Positions 9,284 to 18,317 are shown, counted from the stretch's first letter. The stretch: DNA of 38,591 nt from SAR116 cluster bacterium AG-325-F22 (GCA_003282885.1 QBYJ01000012.1:1-38591), one strand, 5' to 3'. The notes: generated from the sequence alone by a model not told the origin. Program-made: numbers and translations.

Positions 9284-10612
9284 ATGGCTAATGAAAGTAT
9301 GTTCGGGGTACTAGGACAGGCTACTGAACTGCGCCAAAGAATTATATTTACTCTTATTGCTTTAATCGTATACAGATTAGGAACGTATATACCTGTTCCT
9401 GGCATAAATGCTGTTGCTTTATCTGAGATTGTCAATAACGCTAATAATGGTGTTCTTGGAATGTTCAACATGTTTTCAGGTGGTGCTTTAGGTCGTATGA
9501 CAATTTTTGCTCTAACAATACTTCCATACATATCCGCATCAATAATAATGCAGTTAATGACATCCATTTCTCCACAGATGTCTCAATTAAAGAAAGACGG
9601 AGAATCAGGAAGAAAAACAATCAATCAATATACCAGATATCTTACTGTTTTACTAGCAACTGTTCAAGCTTATGGATTTGCAGTTGCTCTTGAAAGTACA
9701 ACAGGCGTGTCTGGATCACTAGTTAATAATCCGGGTGTTTTTTTTAAAGTAACTACTGTAGTTACTTTGGTTGGATCAGTAATGTTCTTGCTTTGGTTGG
9801 GAGAGCAAATTACTTCAAGAGGTATAGGTAATGGTGTTTCCTTAATTATTTTTTCTGGGATAGTTGCAGAACTACCAAGAGCTATAGCGCAAATTTTAGA
9901 ACAAGGTAGAACTGGTTCAATTTCCACATTCTTAATTATCGCTATATTAGTGCTTGCCATAGCTGTTATAATTTTTATTGTATTTATAGAGCGTTCTCAA
10001 AGAAAAATAATTGTACAATATCCAAAAAGACAAATGGGTAATAAAATGTTCGCAGGTGATTCTTCTCACCTGCCATTAAAAATCAATGTGCCGGGTGTTA
10101 TTCCACCTATTTTCGCCTCAGCTCTTTTGCTCCTGCCAACGTCATTATCTTCTTTTTCTGGTTTAGATAATAACAGCTCAGAATGGATCTTAACCTTGAA
10201 CTCGTATTTTGGAAGAGGTCAACCTCTATATTTAGCATTATACATAAGCTTAATCGTATTTTTTGCATTCTTTTATACAGCTATAGTTTTCAACCCTGAT
10301 GAAACTGCGGATAACTTAAAAAGGAATGGAGGTTATGTACCTGGAATAAGACCAGGTCCTCCAACAGCTGATTACTTAGATTTTGTGTTAACAAGATTGA
10401 CAGCAATTGGCGCCACATATTTAGCCGCAGTTTGTATTTTACCAGAAATTTTAATATCAAAATACTCAATTCCCTTTTATCTAGGTGGTACTAGTTTATT
10501 AATAGTTGTAACCGTTTCTATGGATACAGTTTCTCAGGCTCAATCACATTTAATTGCTCACCGATATTCAGGATTAATAAAAAAATCAAAGTTAAGAGGC
10601 AGTAGAAGGTAG
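9284..10612 (+). CDS. secY: Preprotein translocase channel subunit SecY
   Basis: SecY is the ten-helix channel of the Sec translocon in the cytoplasmic membrane. It exports unfolded proteins with SecE, SecG and SecA and inserts membrane proteins with SRP. The 442-residue protein begins MANESMFGVLGQATELRQRI. It has the periplasmic plug-region segment GGALGRMTIFALTILPYISA, the SecA/ribosome-contact loops with ERSQRKIIVQYPKRQMG, and the NLKRNGGYVPGIRPG segment of the following cytoplasmic loop. Hydrophobic stretches match ten spans. The stop codon abuts the ATG of adk without a gap. Confidence 0.97.
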   Translation: MANESMFGVLGQATELRQRIIFTLIALIVYRLGTYIPVPGINAVALSEIVNNANNGVLGMFNMFSGGALGRMTIFALTILPYISASIIMQLMTSISPQMSQLKKDGESGRKTINQYTRYLTVLLATVQAYGFAVALESTTGVSGSLVNNPGVFFKVTTVVTLVGSVMFLLWLGEQITSRGIGNGVSLIIFSGIVAELPRAIAQILEQGRTGSISTFLIIAILVLAIAVIIFIVFIERSQRKIIVQYPKRQMGNKMFAGDSSHLPLKINVPGVIPPIFASALLLLPTSLSSFSGLDNNSSEWILTLNSYFGRGQPLYLALYISLIVFFAFFYTAIVFNPDETADNLKRNGGYVPGIRPGPPTADYLDFVLTRLTAIGATYLAAVCILPEILISKYSIPFYLGGTSLLIVVTVSMDTVSQAQSHLIAHRYSGLIKKSKLRGSRR

Positions 10613-11176
10613 ATGAAGTTAATATTATTTGGGCCTCCAGGTGCAGGCAAAGGGACACAAGCTAAGATGTTAATTGATAAATTCAATATAGTTCAAATCT
10701 CTACGGGCGATATGCTAAGAGACGAGGTTCAATCTGAAACTGAATTAGGAAAAAGTGCTAAATTTATCATGGACAGAGGTGATTTGGTCTCAGATGATAT
10801 AATATTTGCTATGATTAAAAAAAGAATTCAAATGTCAGATTGTAATAATGGATTTATCTTGGATGGATTCCCCAGAACTTTAAATCAAGCTATCGGTTTA
10901 GAAGGATTATTAGAAGATTTAAAAATTGAAATAGAAAAAGTTATAGAAATTGAAGTTGATGAAAATTTATTGTTAGAAAGAATAAATAAAAGAGCTCTTG
11001 AAGATAAAAATACTAGAAATGATGATAATTCATTAATTCTAAAAAATCGCATAAACGTTTACAAAAAAGACACTGTCCCAGTTATAGAATATTATAAAAG
11101 TTTAAGAAGACTGAATACAATAAATGGGACACAAAGTATAGAAAAGGTGTTTCAAGATATTGTTAAGATTTTGTGA
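10613..11176 (+). CDS. adk: Adenylate kinase, short-LID form
   Basis: This enzyme interconverts ATP plus AMP and two ADP in the cytoplasm. The 187-residue protein has the P-loop GPPGAGKGT (residues 7-15), the AMP-binding STGDMLRDEV segment and DGFPRTLNQA. The LID region between LLERINKRA and NRINVYKKDT is short and without zinc cysteines. The protein is therefore shorter than the 214-residue E. coli form, a type usual in alphaproteobacteria. It begins immediately after the secY stop, which keeps it in the spc-type transcript. Confidence 0.96.
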   Translation: MKLILFGPPGAGKGTQAKMLIDKFNIVQISTGDMLRDEVQSETELGKSAKFIMDRGDLVSDDIIFAMIKKRIQMSDCNNGFILDGFPRTLNQAIGLEGLLEDLKIEIEKVIEIEVDENLLLERINKRALEDKNTRNDDNSLILKNRINVYKKDTVPVIEYYKSLRRLNTINGTQSIEKVFQDIVKIL

Positions 11177-11189
11177 TCTTTTAAAAATG

Positions 11190-11217
11190 TTGACTGTATC
11201 TTAGTTAAGATTATAAT
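11190..11217 (+). promoter_or_regulatory. Predicted sigma70 promoter ahead of rpsM (alpha operon)
   Basis: A -35 box TTGACT (11190-11195) and a perfect -10 box TATAAT (11212-11217) are separated by 16 bases in the 96-base gap between adk and rpsM. This is the largest gap in the ribosomal cluster. It would start a transcript near 11224, about 50 bases before the rpsM start codon. The call is from sequence only. Confidence 0.55.
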
Positions 11218-11272
11218 CCCGGATTTATTTGAGTTAGATAGATCCTTAATTTTGTTTAAAAAGGAGAAGCAT

Positions 11273-11641
11273 GTGGCACGAATTGCAGGAGTTAATGTAC
11301 CAACTAACAAAAGGGTTCATATTGCACTTACTTACGTTCATGGTATTGGTTTAACGGGATCAAAAAATATTTGTAAAAAAGTAGGAATAACGGAAGATAA
11401 AAGAATTAACACCTTATCCGAAGATGAACTTACTAAAATCCGAGATATAATAGATGCTGATTATCTAGTCGAAGGTGATTTAAGAAGAAAAACTTCTATG
11501 GATATAAAGAGATATTTAGATTTAGGTTGTTTAAGAGGCTTAAGACATAGAAAAAATTTGCCTGTTAGGGGTCAAAGAACTCATACAAATGCAAGAACTA
11601 GAAAAGGTCCAGCAAAAGCAATTGCAGGTAAAAAGAAATAA
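11273..11641 (+). CDS. rpsM: 30S ribosomal protein S13 (GTG start)
   Basis: S13 is a 30S head protein that contacts P-site tRNA and the 50S subunit. I choose GTG 11273, giving [19 protein letters not shown] as in the family. An AAGGAG Shine-Dalgarno at 11261-11266 stands 6 bases before it. An upstream in-frame TTG at 11252 would add 7 residues but lies ahead of that site. The 122-residue protein has the [16 protein letters not shown] motif and the C-terminal [20 protein letters not shown] block. Confidence 0.95.
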   Translation: MARIAGVNVPTNKRVHIALTYVHGIGLTGSKNICKKVGITEDKRINTLSEDELTKIRDIIDADYLVEGDLRRKTSMDIKRYLDLGCLRGLRHRKNLPVRGQRTHTNARTRKGPAKAIAGKKK

Positions 11642-11665
11642 TTCTTATAAGGAGAATAAAATATT

Positions 11666-12061
11666 ATGGTTAAACAACCTTCTCAAACAAGAATACGACG
11701 TAAAGAAAAAAAGAACGTAACAAATGCAGTTGCTCATGTTAATTCATCATTTAATAATACAGTTGTCACTATAACTGATATACAAGGTAACGCAATTTCC
11801 TGGTCATCGTCCGGGAGCATGGGGTTTAAAGGTTCAAGAAAATCTACTCCATATGCAGCACAACTTGCCGCTGAAGATGCGGGAAAAAAAGCTTCTGAAC
11901 ATGGTGTAAAAACAGTCGACATTCAAGTTCAAGGTCCTGGATCTGGCAGAGAATCTGCTTTAAGAGCTCTTCAAACCATTGGATTTCAAGTAAACTCCAT
12001 AAGAGATGTGACACCTATACCACACAATGGTTGTAGACCAAAAAAAAGAAGAAGAGTTTAG
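11666..12061 (+). CDS. rpsK: 30S ribosomal protein S11
   Basis: S11 forms part of the 30S platform at the E-site. The 131-residue product contains [20 protein letters not shown], the [19 protein letters not shown] segment and the C-terminal signature [18 protein letters not shown]. An AAGGAGA sequence precedes ATG 11666. Here rpsK is followed directly by rpoA, with no rpsD between them, as in other alphaproteobacteria. Confidence 0.97.
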   Translation: MVKQPSQTRIRRKEKKNVTNAVAHVNSSFNNTVVTITDIQGNAISWSSSGSMGFKGSRKSTPYAAQLAAEDAGKKASEHGVKTVDIQVQGPGSGRESALRALQTIGFQVNSIRDVTPIPHNGCRPKKRRRV

Positions 12062-12115
12062 ACATTTTATCTAAAGCAAATACAAAACTTAGTTTTTAAT
12101 TTATAGAGAGTAATC

Positions 12116-13132
12116 ATGATTGAAAAGAATTGGAAAGAAATAATAAAGCCGTCTAAGCTAGAAGTGAGAGAAGAGAAAAATCCTGAGTATACTTCGACAA
12201 TAATAGCAGAACCTCTTGAAAGAGGCTATGGAGTAACTATTGGAAATGCACTTAGACGAATATTATTATCATCTTTACAGGGATCAGCCATTACATCAAT
12301 TCAAGTCCAGGGTGTACTTCATGAATTTTCATCAATACCCGGTGTAAGAGAAGATCTTACTGATATAATTTTGAATGTAAAAGGTATAAAAGTAAGAATG
12401 GATTTTGATGGAGTTAAAAAAATCAATTTAAATGTGGAAGGACCTTCAACTGTAACTGCAGCAATGATAGAATGCCCACCTGAAGTTGAAATAATGAATG
12501 CAGATCATGAAATATGTACTTTAGACCAAGGAGCTAAACTTAATATTGAGTTTACTGTAGAAAATGGAAAAGGATACGTTTCCTCTGCAATCAATAGGAA
12601 AGAAGATATACCAATTGGTGTAATTCCAATTGATTCGATTTTCAGCCCTGTTGTAAAAGTTTCGTATAATGTAGATAATGCTCGTGTTGGCCAACAAACT
12701 GATTATGATAAATTATCACTTATAGTTACTACTGACGGATCAGTTTCACCAGAAGATGCAGTCGCATTTTCTGCAAGAATTATGCAAGATCAATTAAATA
12801 ATTTTATTAATTTTGAGGAACCAGAAGAAGAAGAGGTGGCAGAAGTTTTAGAGGACTTACCTTTTAACAAAAACCTTCTTCGTAAGGTAGACGAACTTGA
12901 GCTTTCAGTTAGATCTGCAAATTGTTTAAAAAACGATAATATAGTATATATAGGAGATCTGGTCTTAAGATCAGAGCCAGAAATGTTACGAACTCCTAAT
13001 TTTGGTAGAAAAAGTTTGAATGAAATACGAGAAGTGCTAAAGGTGATGGGCTTAGAACTTGGAATGGATATAGAAAATTGGCCACCTGAGAACATCGAAG
13101 AGTTAGTTAAAAGAATTGAAGAACCATTCTAG
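12116..13132 (+). CDS. rpoA: DNA-directed RNA polymerase alpha subunit
   Basis: The alpha dimer nucleates RNA polymerase assembly and contacts UP elements and activators. The 338-residue protein has an N-terminal dimerisation domain with [20 protein letters not shown], then an acidic linker ([11 protein letters not shown], about residues 237-247). The C-terminal DNA-binding domain has [16 protein letters not shown] and [17 protein letters not shown], which contain the Arg and Asn residues known to contact DNA. Length and domain order are standard. Confidence 0.98.
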   Translation: MIEKNWKEIIKPSKLEVREEKNPEYTSTIIAEPLERGYGVTIGNALRRILLSSLQGSAITSIQVQGVLHEFSSIPGVREDLTDIILNVKGIKVRMDFDGVKKINLNVEGPSTVTAAMIECPPEVEIMNADHEICTLDQGAKLNIEFTVENGKGYVSSAINRKEDIPIGVIPIDSIFSPVVKVSYNVDNARVGQQTDYDKLSLIVTTDGSVSPEDAVAFSARIMQDQLNNFINFEEPEEEEVAEVLEDLPFNKNLLRKVDELELSVRSANCLKNDNIVYIGDLVLRSEPEMLRTPNFGRKSLNEIREVLKVMGLELGMDIENWPPENIEELVKRIEEPF

Positions 13133-13160
13133 CTTTTAAAAAATTATTTAGGAAACAAAG

Positions 13161-13601
13161 ATGAAACACAAAATTAAAGGAAAAAAATTAAATAGAACTT
13201 CCTCTCATAGGAAAGCTTTATTTAAAAACATGGCTCAAGCCATTATTAAGCATGAGCAGATAATAACTACATTGCCAAAAGCCAAAACAATGAAGCCAAT
13301 AATAGACAAACTTATCACTTTGGCCAAAAAAGATAGTCTACATTCTAGAAGGCAAGCCTTTGCAAAGTTACGGGATAATAAAATGGTAACAAAACTATTT
13401 GAAATACTTGCTTCACGATATGCGGATAGAAAAGGTGGATATACGCGTGTTCTTAAGGCAGGCTATAGATATGGCGATTCTGCTGAAATGGCAGTAATAG
13501 AGTTAGTTGATCGTGATGAAGCGGCAAGAGGTATAGATAGTGGACCAGTTCAAAGTATAACGGAAAGTGCAGATGAACCTAAGGAAGCTACTGCTAGTTA
13601 A
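13161..13601 (+). CDS. rplQ: 50S ribosomal protein L17
   Basis: L17 lies near the polypeptide exit. The product is 146 residues: the core with [39 protein letters not shown] and [20 protein letters not shown], then a C-terminal tail of about 25 mostly polar and acidic residues typical of alphaproteobacterial L17. It is the last gene of the ribosomal cluster. Confidence 0.96.
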   Translation: MKHKIKGKKLNRTSSHRKALFKNMAQAIIKHEQIITTLPKAKTMKPIIDKLITLAKKDSLHSRRQAFAKLRDNKMVTKLFEILASRYADRKGGYTRVLKAGYRYGDSAEMAVIELVDRDEAARGIDSGPVQSITESADEPKEATAS

Positions 13602-13629
13602 AAACAAATTAATTTATAATACCAACCGT

Positions 13630-13654
13630 TCTTTCATCAAAGACAGTTTTTTTT
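13630..13654 (+). terminator. Weak candidate terminator after rplQ
   Basis: A five-base-pair stem TCTTT/AAAGA (13630-13634 and 13639-13643) with a CATC loop is followed three bases later by eight T (13647-13654). It is placed just after the end of the ribosomal operon. The stem is short and AT-rich, so it may be chance in this composition. Confidence 0.25.
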
Positions 13655-13664
13655 GAAGTAAAAT

Positions 13665-14519
13665 ATGATTTTTGAAAATTATATCGGAATAGATTGGTCA
13701 GGTGATAAAAATAATTTTCAAAAAGGTATTAGTGTATCACTATGTAAAAATGGAATGGGTGCCCCCAAAATTATCAAACCAATAGAAAAATACTGGTCAC
13801 GCAGTACTTTAGTAAATTGGCTAAATAAAATATTAGTTAAAGAAAAATCACTTGTGGGATTTGACTTTGCATTTTCATATCCGTTTTATGATTTTTTTTC
13901 ATATTTTCCAGGTGTTAAAGATAGCCCGATTAATGCAAAAATTCTATGGTCAATGATCGATAAAATAAACCAAGAAAAAGTTAATTTATATGGAGGTGAA
14001 ATATGGAAAAAAAAACCATATCTCAACTTTTATAACGCTCCAAATTCAAGAGGTAACCTATATACCAGTAGAAGAAGATTAACTGAGGTTTATTCTAAAA
14101 ACAAAATACATTCACCTAGTCCAACTTTTAATTGTGTTGGTCCAGGCGCAGTCGGGACAGGTTCTTTGGCAGGAATGAGAATACTTAACTTATTTGAAAA
14201 GCGAGTCAATATATGGCCTTTTGATAATTGTGAAATGTCAAATAAAAGTGTTTTTGTAGAAATTTTTCCAACATATTATTTTAGACTTTCATCTGTGAAA
14301 CCTGTTAAAAATTATGGATATACGATTGAAAATATTAATAAAAGTTTGTGTTTTTTTAATTCAAAAGAACTTGATAAAAATAAAGAAATTGGTGGTCCAG
14401 ACCAAGATGATGCTGATGCAATTATTTCCTCAGCAGCTTTAAGATATTTTTCTTCTCGAAAAAATATATGGAATGTTCCAGATTTCTCTAAGAAAGAGGG
14501 TTGGATATTTGGTGTTTAG
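13665..14519 (+). CDS. DUF429-like protein, predicted RNase H-fold
   Basis: This 284-residue protein is not one I can name. Three acidic motifs suggest a DUF429-type RNase H-like fold: IGIDWSG at residues 7-13 (Asp10), VGFDFAFSYPF around Asp67, and DQDDADAI near residues 246-253. Their spacing fits the three metal-binding strands of that fold, for which nuclease activity is only predicted. Other conserved-looking parts are NAPNSRGNLYTSRR and a FNCVGPGAVGTGSLAGM glycine-rich segment. There is no signal peptide. It stands alone after the ribosomal operon and 34 bases before the pseudouridine synthase gene. Family assignment is by motif only. Confidence 0.75.
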   Translation: MIFENYIGIDWSGDKNNFQKGISVSLCKNGMGAPKIIKPIEKYWSRSTLVNWLNKILVKEKSLVGFDFAFSYPFYDFFSYFPGVKDSPINAKILWSMIDKINQEKVNLYGGEIWKKKPYLNFYNAPNSRGNLYTSRRRLTEVYSKNKIHSPSPTFNCVGPGAVGTGSLAGMRILNLFEKRVNIWPFDNCEMSNKSVFVEIFPTYYFRLSSVKPVKNYGYTIENINKSLCFFNSKELDKNKEIGGPDQDDADAIISSAALRYFSSRKNIWNVPDFSKKEGWIFGV

Positions 14520-14553
14520 ATAAATATTATGATCAAGGATGAAATAATTTAGA

Positions 14554-15558
14554 ATGAGAAATATTCAGGTCCCAATATCAGAAAATGGGTCAAGGTTTGA
14601 TAGATGTCTGAGAAGATTGTTAGGGTATATTAATCAATCAGTATTAGAAAAATCCTTGAGATTAGGACTGATTTTATTAGATAATAAAAAAGTAAAGTCA
14701 TCGGTTAAAGTTAAGTCAGGTCAAATAATATTTTATTCAACCGATATAAACTTTGACAAAAATGATACCAAGCAAGGTTTTGATAATCACACTGATATAT
14801 ATTATCGTAATCTTTATAAAAAAATCTTCATTAAAGAGACAAACGAATATATAGCTTTGAACAAACCCTCAGGACTTGCTGTCCAAGGTGGAAGTTTACA
14901 AAAATATCATATAGATGATATGTTAAAATATCTATTTAAAGACGCTAACGTTCCTAAACTTATTCATAGAATTGATAAAGATACATCTGGATTATTACTA
15001 GTAGCAAAAGACCAACAATCAGCTGTAAAATTTTCGAATTATTTTAAGAAACGAAAAGTAGTCAAGACATATTTAGCTATTGTTTCACCTTGTCCAAAAA
15101 CTGAAAATGGTGTTATTGAACTTCCAATAATTAAAGCTGGTATCAAGGGACAACTTAAAATGATTATTGATAATAATCGAGGAAAAAAAGCAATCACTGA
15201 ATATAAAGTTTTAGATCAAGTTAGTTCAAGAGTTGCCCTTATGGCTCTTTATCCAAAAACTGGTCGAACACATCAGTTAAGAGTTCACTTAGAATATATG
15301 AATTGTCCAATTGTTGGGGATAAGAAATACTCCGGTTCATTTGGTGTGTGTTCGTCTGACTATAATCTTATGGAACATGAAAATCTTTTTCAAATTAAAT
15401 GGCGTCACGAAGATATAAAGAGCTTACAATTACACGCTTATTCAATTAGAATGCCTTCAAATGAATTAATAGAGGCTGAAGTTTCAGATAATTTTAAAAA
15501 AAATCTCAATTTCCTCGGTTTAACAATACCGAAAAACATAAATAAAGTATTCACATAA
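14554..15558 (+). CDS. rluC: RluA/RluC-type 23S rRNA pseudouridine synthase
   Basis: Enzymes of this family isomerise uridines in 23S rRNA or tRNA to pseudouridine. The 334-residue protein has an N-terminal S4 RNA-binding region (about residues 10-65, with GSRFDRCLRRLLG), then the catalytic domain with LIHRIDKDTSGLLLVAK, whose Asp141 is the expected catalytic residue. The motif TGRTHQLRVHLEYMNCPIVG follows. Length fits RluC, which modifies three helix sites in large-subunit rRNA in E. coli, but RluA or RluD specificity cannot be excluded. The HAD phosphatase and ATP12-like genes follow closely, an arrangement seen in other alphaproteobacteria. Confidence 0.88.
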   Translation: MRNIQVPISENGSRFDRCLRRLLGYINQSVLEKSLRLGLILLDNKKVKSSVKVKSGQIIFYSTDINFDKNDTKQGFDNHTDIYYRNLYKKIFIKETNEYIALNKPSGLAVQGGSLQKYHIDDMLKYLFKDANVPKLIHRIDKDTSGLLLVAKDQQSAVKFSNYFKKRKVVKTYLAIVSPCPKTENGVIELPIIKAGIKGQLKMIIDNNRGKKAITEYKVLDQVSSRVALMALYPKTGRTHQLRVHLEYMNCPIVGDKKYSGSFGVCSSDYNLMEHENLFQIKWRHEDIKSLQLHAYSIRMPSNELIEAEVSDNFKKNLNFLGLTIPKNINKVFT

Positions 15559-15575
15559 CATTTGGAGGTATTCGA

Positions 15576-16247
15576 TTGTCCAAGGATTTGAAATTAGCTT
15601 TGTTTGACTATGATGGAACTATAGTAGATTCAGCAATTATGATAGTAGAAGGAGCAATTGCTGCTTTTAGAATGTGTGGTTTACCAGACCCTAACCCAAA
15701 AAAAGTAAGGGAAAATATAGGAAAACCACTTGCAACTGCGTTAGACGAATATATGCCTTCAGGTTATGAAGTGACACCAGAGCAAATCTCTGACGCATAT
15801 AGGTTATGGTATGCTGAACAAGGAAGGTTAGGGTTACAAAATGAACCTCTTTATCCTGGAGTAATTGATTTGTTACAAGAATTGAAAGCGAATGGTTGGT
15901 TGGTTGGAATAGCTACGAATAAGTCCCGTATAGGTTTGACTAATGGCTTAGCAAAGCATTATTTGACAGATTTTTTTGATATTACTCTAAGTACAGACGA
16001 GAATATTCCTAAACCTAATCCTGCTATGGCAATAAAAGCTATGAATGATTTAGGAGTAGACAATAAATTTTGTGTGATGATTGGTGATACAATAAATGAT
16101 ATTGGCTTGGGTGTGAATGCTGGTATTGTAAGTATAGGTGTAACTTGGGGGTACAATAGTAGAGAATTATTGACGTCTGCAGGGGCAACTCACTTGGTCA
16201 ATAATGCAAATGATTTAAGTAAATTAATGAAAACATTATTTGTTTAA
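15576..16247 (+). CDS. HAD-superfamily phosphatase, phosphoglycolate phosphatase-like (TTG start)
   Basis: The four HAD motifs are visible: DYDGT with nucleophile Asp11 and Asp13, ATNKS (motif II), the lysine in NIPKPNP (motif III) and MIGDTINDI (motif IV). A cap domain inserted after motif I makes it subclass IA. At 223 residues it resembles Gph-type phosphoglycolate phosphatases, but substrate is not decided by sequence. The start is TTG 15576 with GGAGG at 15564-15568, 7 bases upstream, giving MSKDLKLALFDYDGT. It precedes the ATP12-like gene by a single base if the latter starts at 16249. Confidence 0.88.
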   Translation: MSKDLKLALFDYDGTIVDSAIMIVEGAIAAFRMCGLPDPNPKKVRENIGKPLATALDEYMPSGYEVTPEQISDAYRLWYAEQGRLGLQNEPLYPGVIDLLQELKANGWLVGIATNKSRIGLTNGLAKHYLTDFFDITLSTDENIPKPNPAMAIKAMNDLGVDNKFCVMIGDTINDIGLGVNAGIVSIGVTWGYNSRELLTSAGATHLVNNANDLSKLMKTLFV

Positions 16248-16248
16248 A

Positions 16249-16947
16249 ATGAAAAAAATTTGGAAAACAGTACAAGTAAAAGAAAATTCAATCAATTCCT
16301 ATGAAATTTTATTAGATGATAATATTCTAAGAACTCCTTTGAAGAAAAAATTAATAATTTCAAATGCAAAAATAGCTGAAGAAATTTATAAGGAATGGAA
16401 CCAAGATACTAACTTAATAAATACAGACGACATGATTTTTTATGGTATTATATCTACATCCATTGATAAGATATACATTAATAGAAAATTATATATTGAT
16501 GAAATACTGAATTTCATTGATACAGATCTTATTTGTTATAGAGCAGAAAATCCTAATGATTTAGCTCAATGGCAAAGCAAAAACTGGAATCCAATTATAA
16601 CGAAAATTGAAAAATATATTAATAATAAGATAAATGTTTTTAATGGAATAATGCCTGTAAGACAAAACAAAGTAATTAAACATAAAATTAATAAATTTTT
16701 AACTAAATTCTCTGATCTAGAAATTGCAGTTATGCACAGAATTACAAATATAACAGGATCTATATTTTTAGCATTATGCGTTTTAAAAAATGATACAATC
16801 AAGAAAAATATTTTTGAATTATCGTATTTAGATGAATTGTGGCAAGCTCAAAATTGGGGTTATGAAGAAGAAGCTTCTAAAAAAAGAAAAAAAATAAATA
16901 ATGAGTTAAATAGAATTGTCTATTTTTTAGATTGTCTCAGGCAGTAA
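16249..16947 (+). CDS. ATP12-type F1-ATPase assembly chaperone
   Basis: ATP12 family proteins bind the F1 alpha subunit during ATP synthase assembly. The 232-residue product starts MKKIWKTVQVKE and has the typical early pattern YEILLDDNILRTPLKKKL, then IAEEIYKEWNQ. Later segments include DLICYRAENPNDLAQWQ, where family members carry a conserved Tyr-Arg-Ala motif, and LDELWQAQNWGYEEEA near the C-terminus. An in-frame TTG at 16240 would add three residues and overlap the HAD gene; ATG 16249 is preferred. This family is found in alphaproteobacteria and mitochondria, which agrees with the taxonomic call. Confidence 0.88.
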   Translation: MKKIWKTVQVKENSINSYEILLDDNILRTPLKKKLIISNAKIAEEIYKEWNQDTNLINTDDMIFYGIISTSIDKIYINRKLYIDEILNFIDTDLICYRAENPNDLAQWQSKNWNPIITKIEKYINNKINVFNGIMPVRQNKVIKHKINKFLTKFSDLEIAVMHRITNITGSIFLALCVLKNDTIKKNIFELSYLDELWQAQNWGYEEEASKKRKKINNELNRIVYFLDCLRQ

Positions 16948-16986
16948 CGTTAATTATTAACTAATTCAATTCAAAGCGATATCTAA

Positions 16987-17343
16987 ATGAACATACATGA
17001 TTATGTAAATTATTTAAATCCACAAAATAAAATTTTATTAGAAGAATATAAAAAAGCTAATCAAAATGAAATGTGGTTAACAACCATAATCTTATCATTA
17101 ACAATTATAGATAACATTTTATCAGATGAAAATAATTTAGACTATATAGATGGACTAGATATAAATCACTTTAAAAATTCACGAGACTTTCATTGGCTGA
17201 GATTTAGACGAAATCAAATATTACATTATGAAGGTCCAAAAGATGGGTTTTTAGGAAATAAAGATAGTGCTAATGTTTTAAAAAAAGATAGTTTGAGAGC
17301 TGATAAGATTATACAAAAATGTTTTGTGGATCTTTTCAAATAA
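16987..17343 (+). CDS. Small conserved-looking protein with HEPN-like RNxxxH motif
   Basis: I cannot name this 118-residue soluble protein. The middle is helical (EMWLTTIILSLTIIDNIL, residues 28-45), and a segment HWLRFRRNQILHYEGPKDG carries Arg75-Asn76-x3-His80. That is an Rx4H pattern like the RNxxxH active site of HEPN-domain RNases and nucleic-acid-binding helical bundles. No partner nucleotidyltransferase (MNT) is present next to it, as would be expected for a HepT-MntA pair. It lies 39 bases after the ATP12-like gene, on the same strand, and converges with lipB. The HEPN link is inference from one motif plus predicted helices. Confidence 0.7.
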   Translation: MNIHDYVNYLNPQNKILLEEYKKANQNEMWLTTIILSLTIIDNILSDENNLDYIDGLDINHFKNSRDFHWLRFRRNQILHYEGPKDGFLGNKDSANVLKKDSLRADKIIQKCFVDLFK

Positions 17344-17350
17344 TAAAAAT

Positions 17351-18001
17351 TCATTTAATACAAAATGAACCATTTTCTTCAAAAATTTTTTTGAAATATT
17401 TGTGAAGGGTATAATCTAGCTCTTGAAGTGAAATTTTCGCATTTAATCTGTGTAGACTGGTTACTCCTCCATCTTGAATCCCGCATGGTATAATATTTCT
17501 AAATTCTTCAAGATTAGGATTTAAATTTATGGATATACCGTGATAACTGATCCAACTTGAAATTCTAATACCTAATGCTGCAATTTTGTGAAATCCATTA
17601 TTATTCCTAACCCAGACGCCAGGTTGATTCTTTACTCTCATACCATTTATATTGAAATCACTTAAAGATGAAATAATAAGCTCTTCAAGAGCATATACAT
17701 ATGCTTTTATATCAGGTAGTCTGTTTTTAAGATTAAGCATTAAATAAACCACTCTTTGTCCTGGACCATGCCAAGTCCATTGACCTCCTCTTCCAGTATA
17801 TCGAATTTCTACTTTATTATTAATTAGATCTTCATTTTTTGCAGATGTTCCTGCTGTAAAAATAGATTTATGTTCCAAAAGCCAAACTAATTCTTTTTTA
17901 GAATTTCTTTTTATATCTAAAACTCTTTTTTCCATTTCTAAAATAGCAAAGTCATAATCTATCAACTCGTTAGATATTTTCCATTCAATTAAATCAGTCA
18001 A
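17351..18001 (-). CDS. lipB: Octanoyl-[acyl-carrier-protein]-protein transferase LipB (TTG start)
   Basis: LipB moves octanoate from acyl carrier protein to lipoyl domains, the first step of lipoate synthesis in the cytoplasm. Motifs are RYTGRGGQWTWHGPGQ (residues 67-82), the active-site lysine in HKIAALGIR (Lys139) and the catalytic cysteine in IIPCGIQ (Cys173). I start at TTG 18001, which gives a 216-residue protein of usual length with AGGA 8 bases upstream. The frame stays open upstream to 18178, but that extension is antisense to the tRNA gene. A companion lipA is not in the window. It ends 7 bases from the 3' end of the HEPN-like gene, so the two converge. Confidence 0.92.
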   Translation of the reverse strand: MTDLIEWKISNELIDYDFAILEMEKRVLDIKRNSKKELVWLLEHKSIFTAGTSAKNEDLINNKVEIRYTGRGGQWTWHGPGQRVVYLMLNLKNRLPDIKAYVYALEELIISSLSDFNINGMRVKNQPGVWVRNNNGFHKIAALGIRISSWISYHGISINLNPNLEEFRNIIPCGIQDGGVTSLHRLNAKISLQELDYTLHKYFKKIFEENGSFCIK

Positions 18002-18090
18002 TCTAATAATCCTAACTATATATTTGTTAATATAATATTTAACTTGCAATATGCATATTGTTTTGTTATCGCAAACATGATCTTTTATAT

Positions 18091-18177
18091 GCGGCTGTGG
18101 CGGAACTGGTAGACGCGCAGCGTTGAGGTCGCTGTGGGATAAAACCCGTGGAAGTTCGAGTCTTCTCAGCCGCACCA
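18091..18177 (+). tRNA. tRNA-Leu, anticodon GAG
   Basis: The 87-base gene folds as a class II tRNA. The acceptor stem GCGGCTG (18091-18097) pairs with CAGCCGC (18167-18173). The anticodon stem CAGCG/CGCTG encloses the loop TTGAGGT, with GAG at 18125-18127. A long variable arm and a T-loop with GTTCGAG follow. The 3' CCA is encoded (18175-18177). It reads CUC and CUU leucine codons. It is divergent from lipB. No clear terminator follows within 60 bases. Confidence 0.97.
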
Positions 18178-18317
18178 TTCTAAAAAATAACTCATTGTAA
18201 TTATTATATTTTTTCTATTTTAAATTAAAACTGTGAAACAAAGTGAGAAACATTTGGTGCAATATATGTTATGTTATTAATTAATCTTAAGGTAAATTAT
18301 GAGATTTTAAGAGTTAA

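Noticed and set aside
18002-18178. N-terminal extension of the lipB frame to 18178
   Set aside because: The extension is antisense to the tRNA-Leu gene and translates to the nonsense typical of reversed tRNA; TTG 18001 with AGGA upstream gives normal LipB length.
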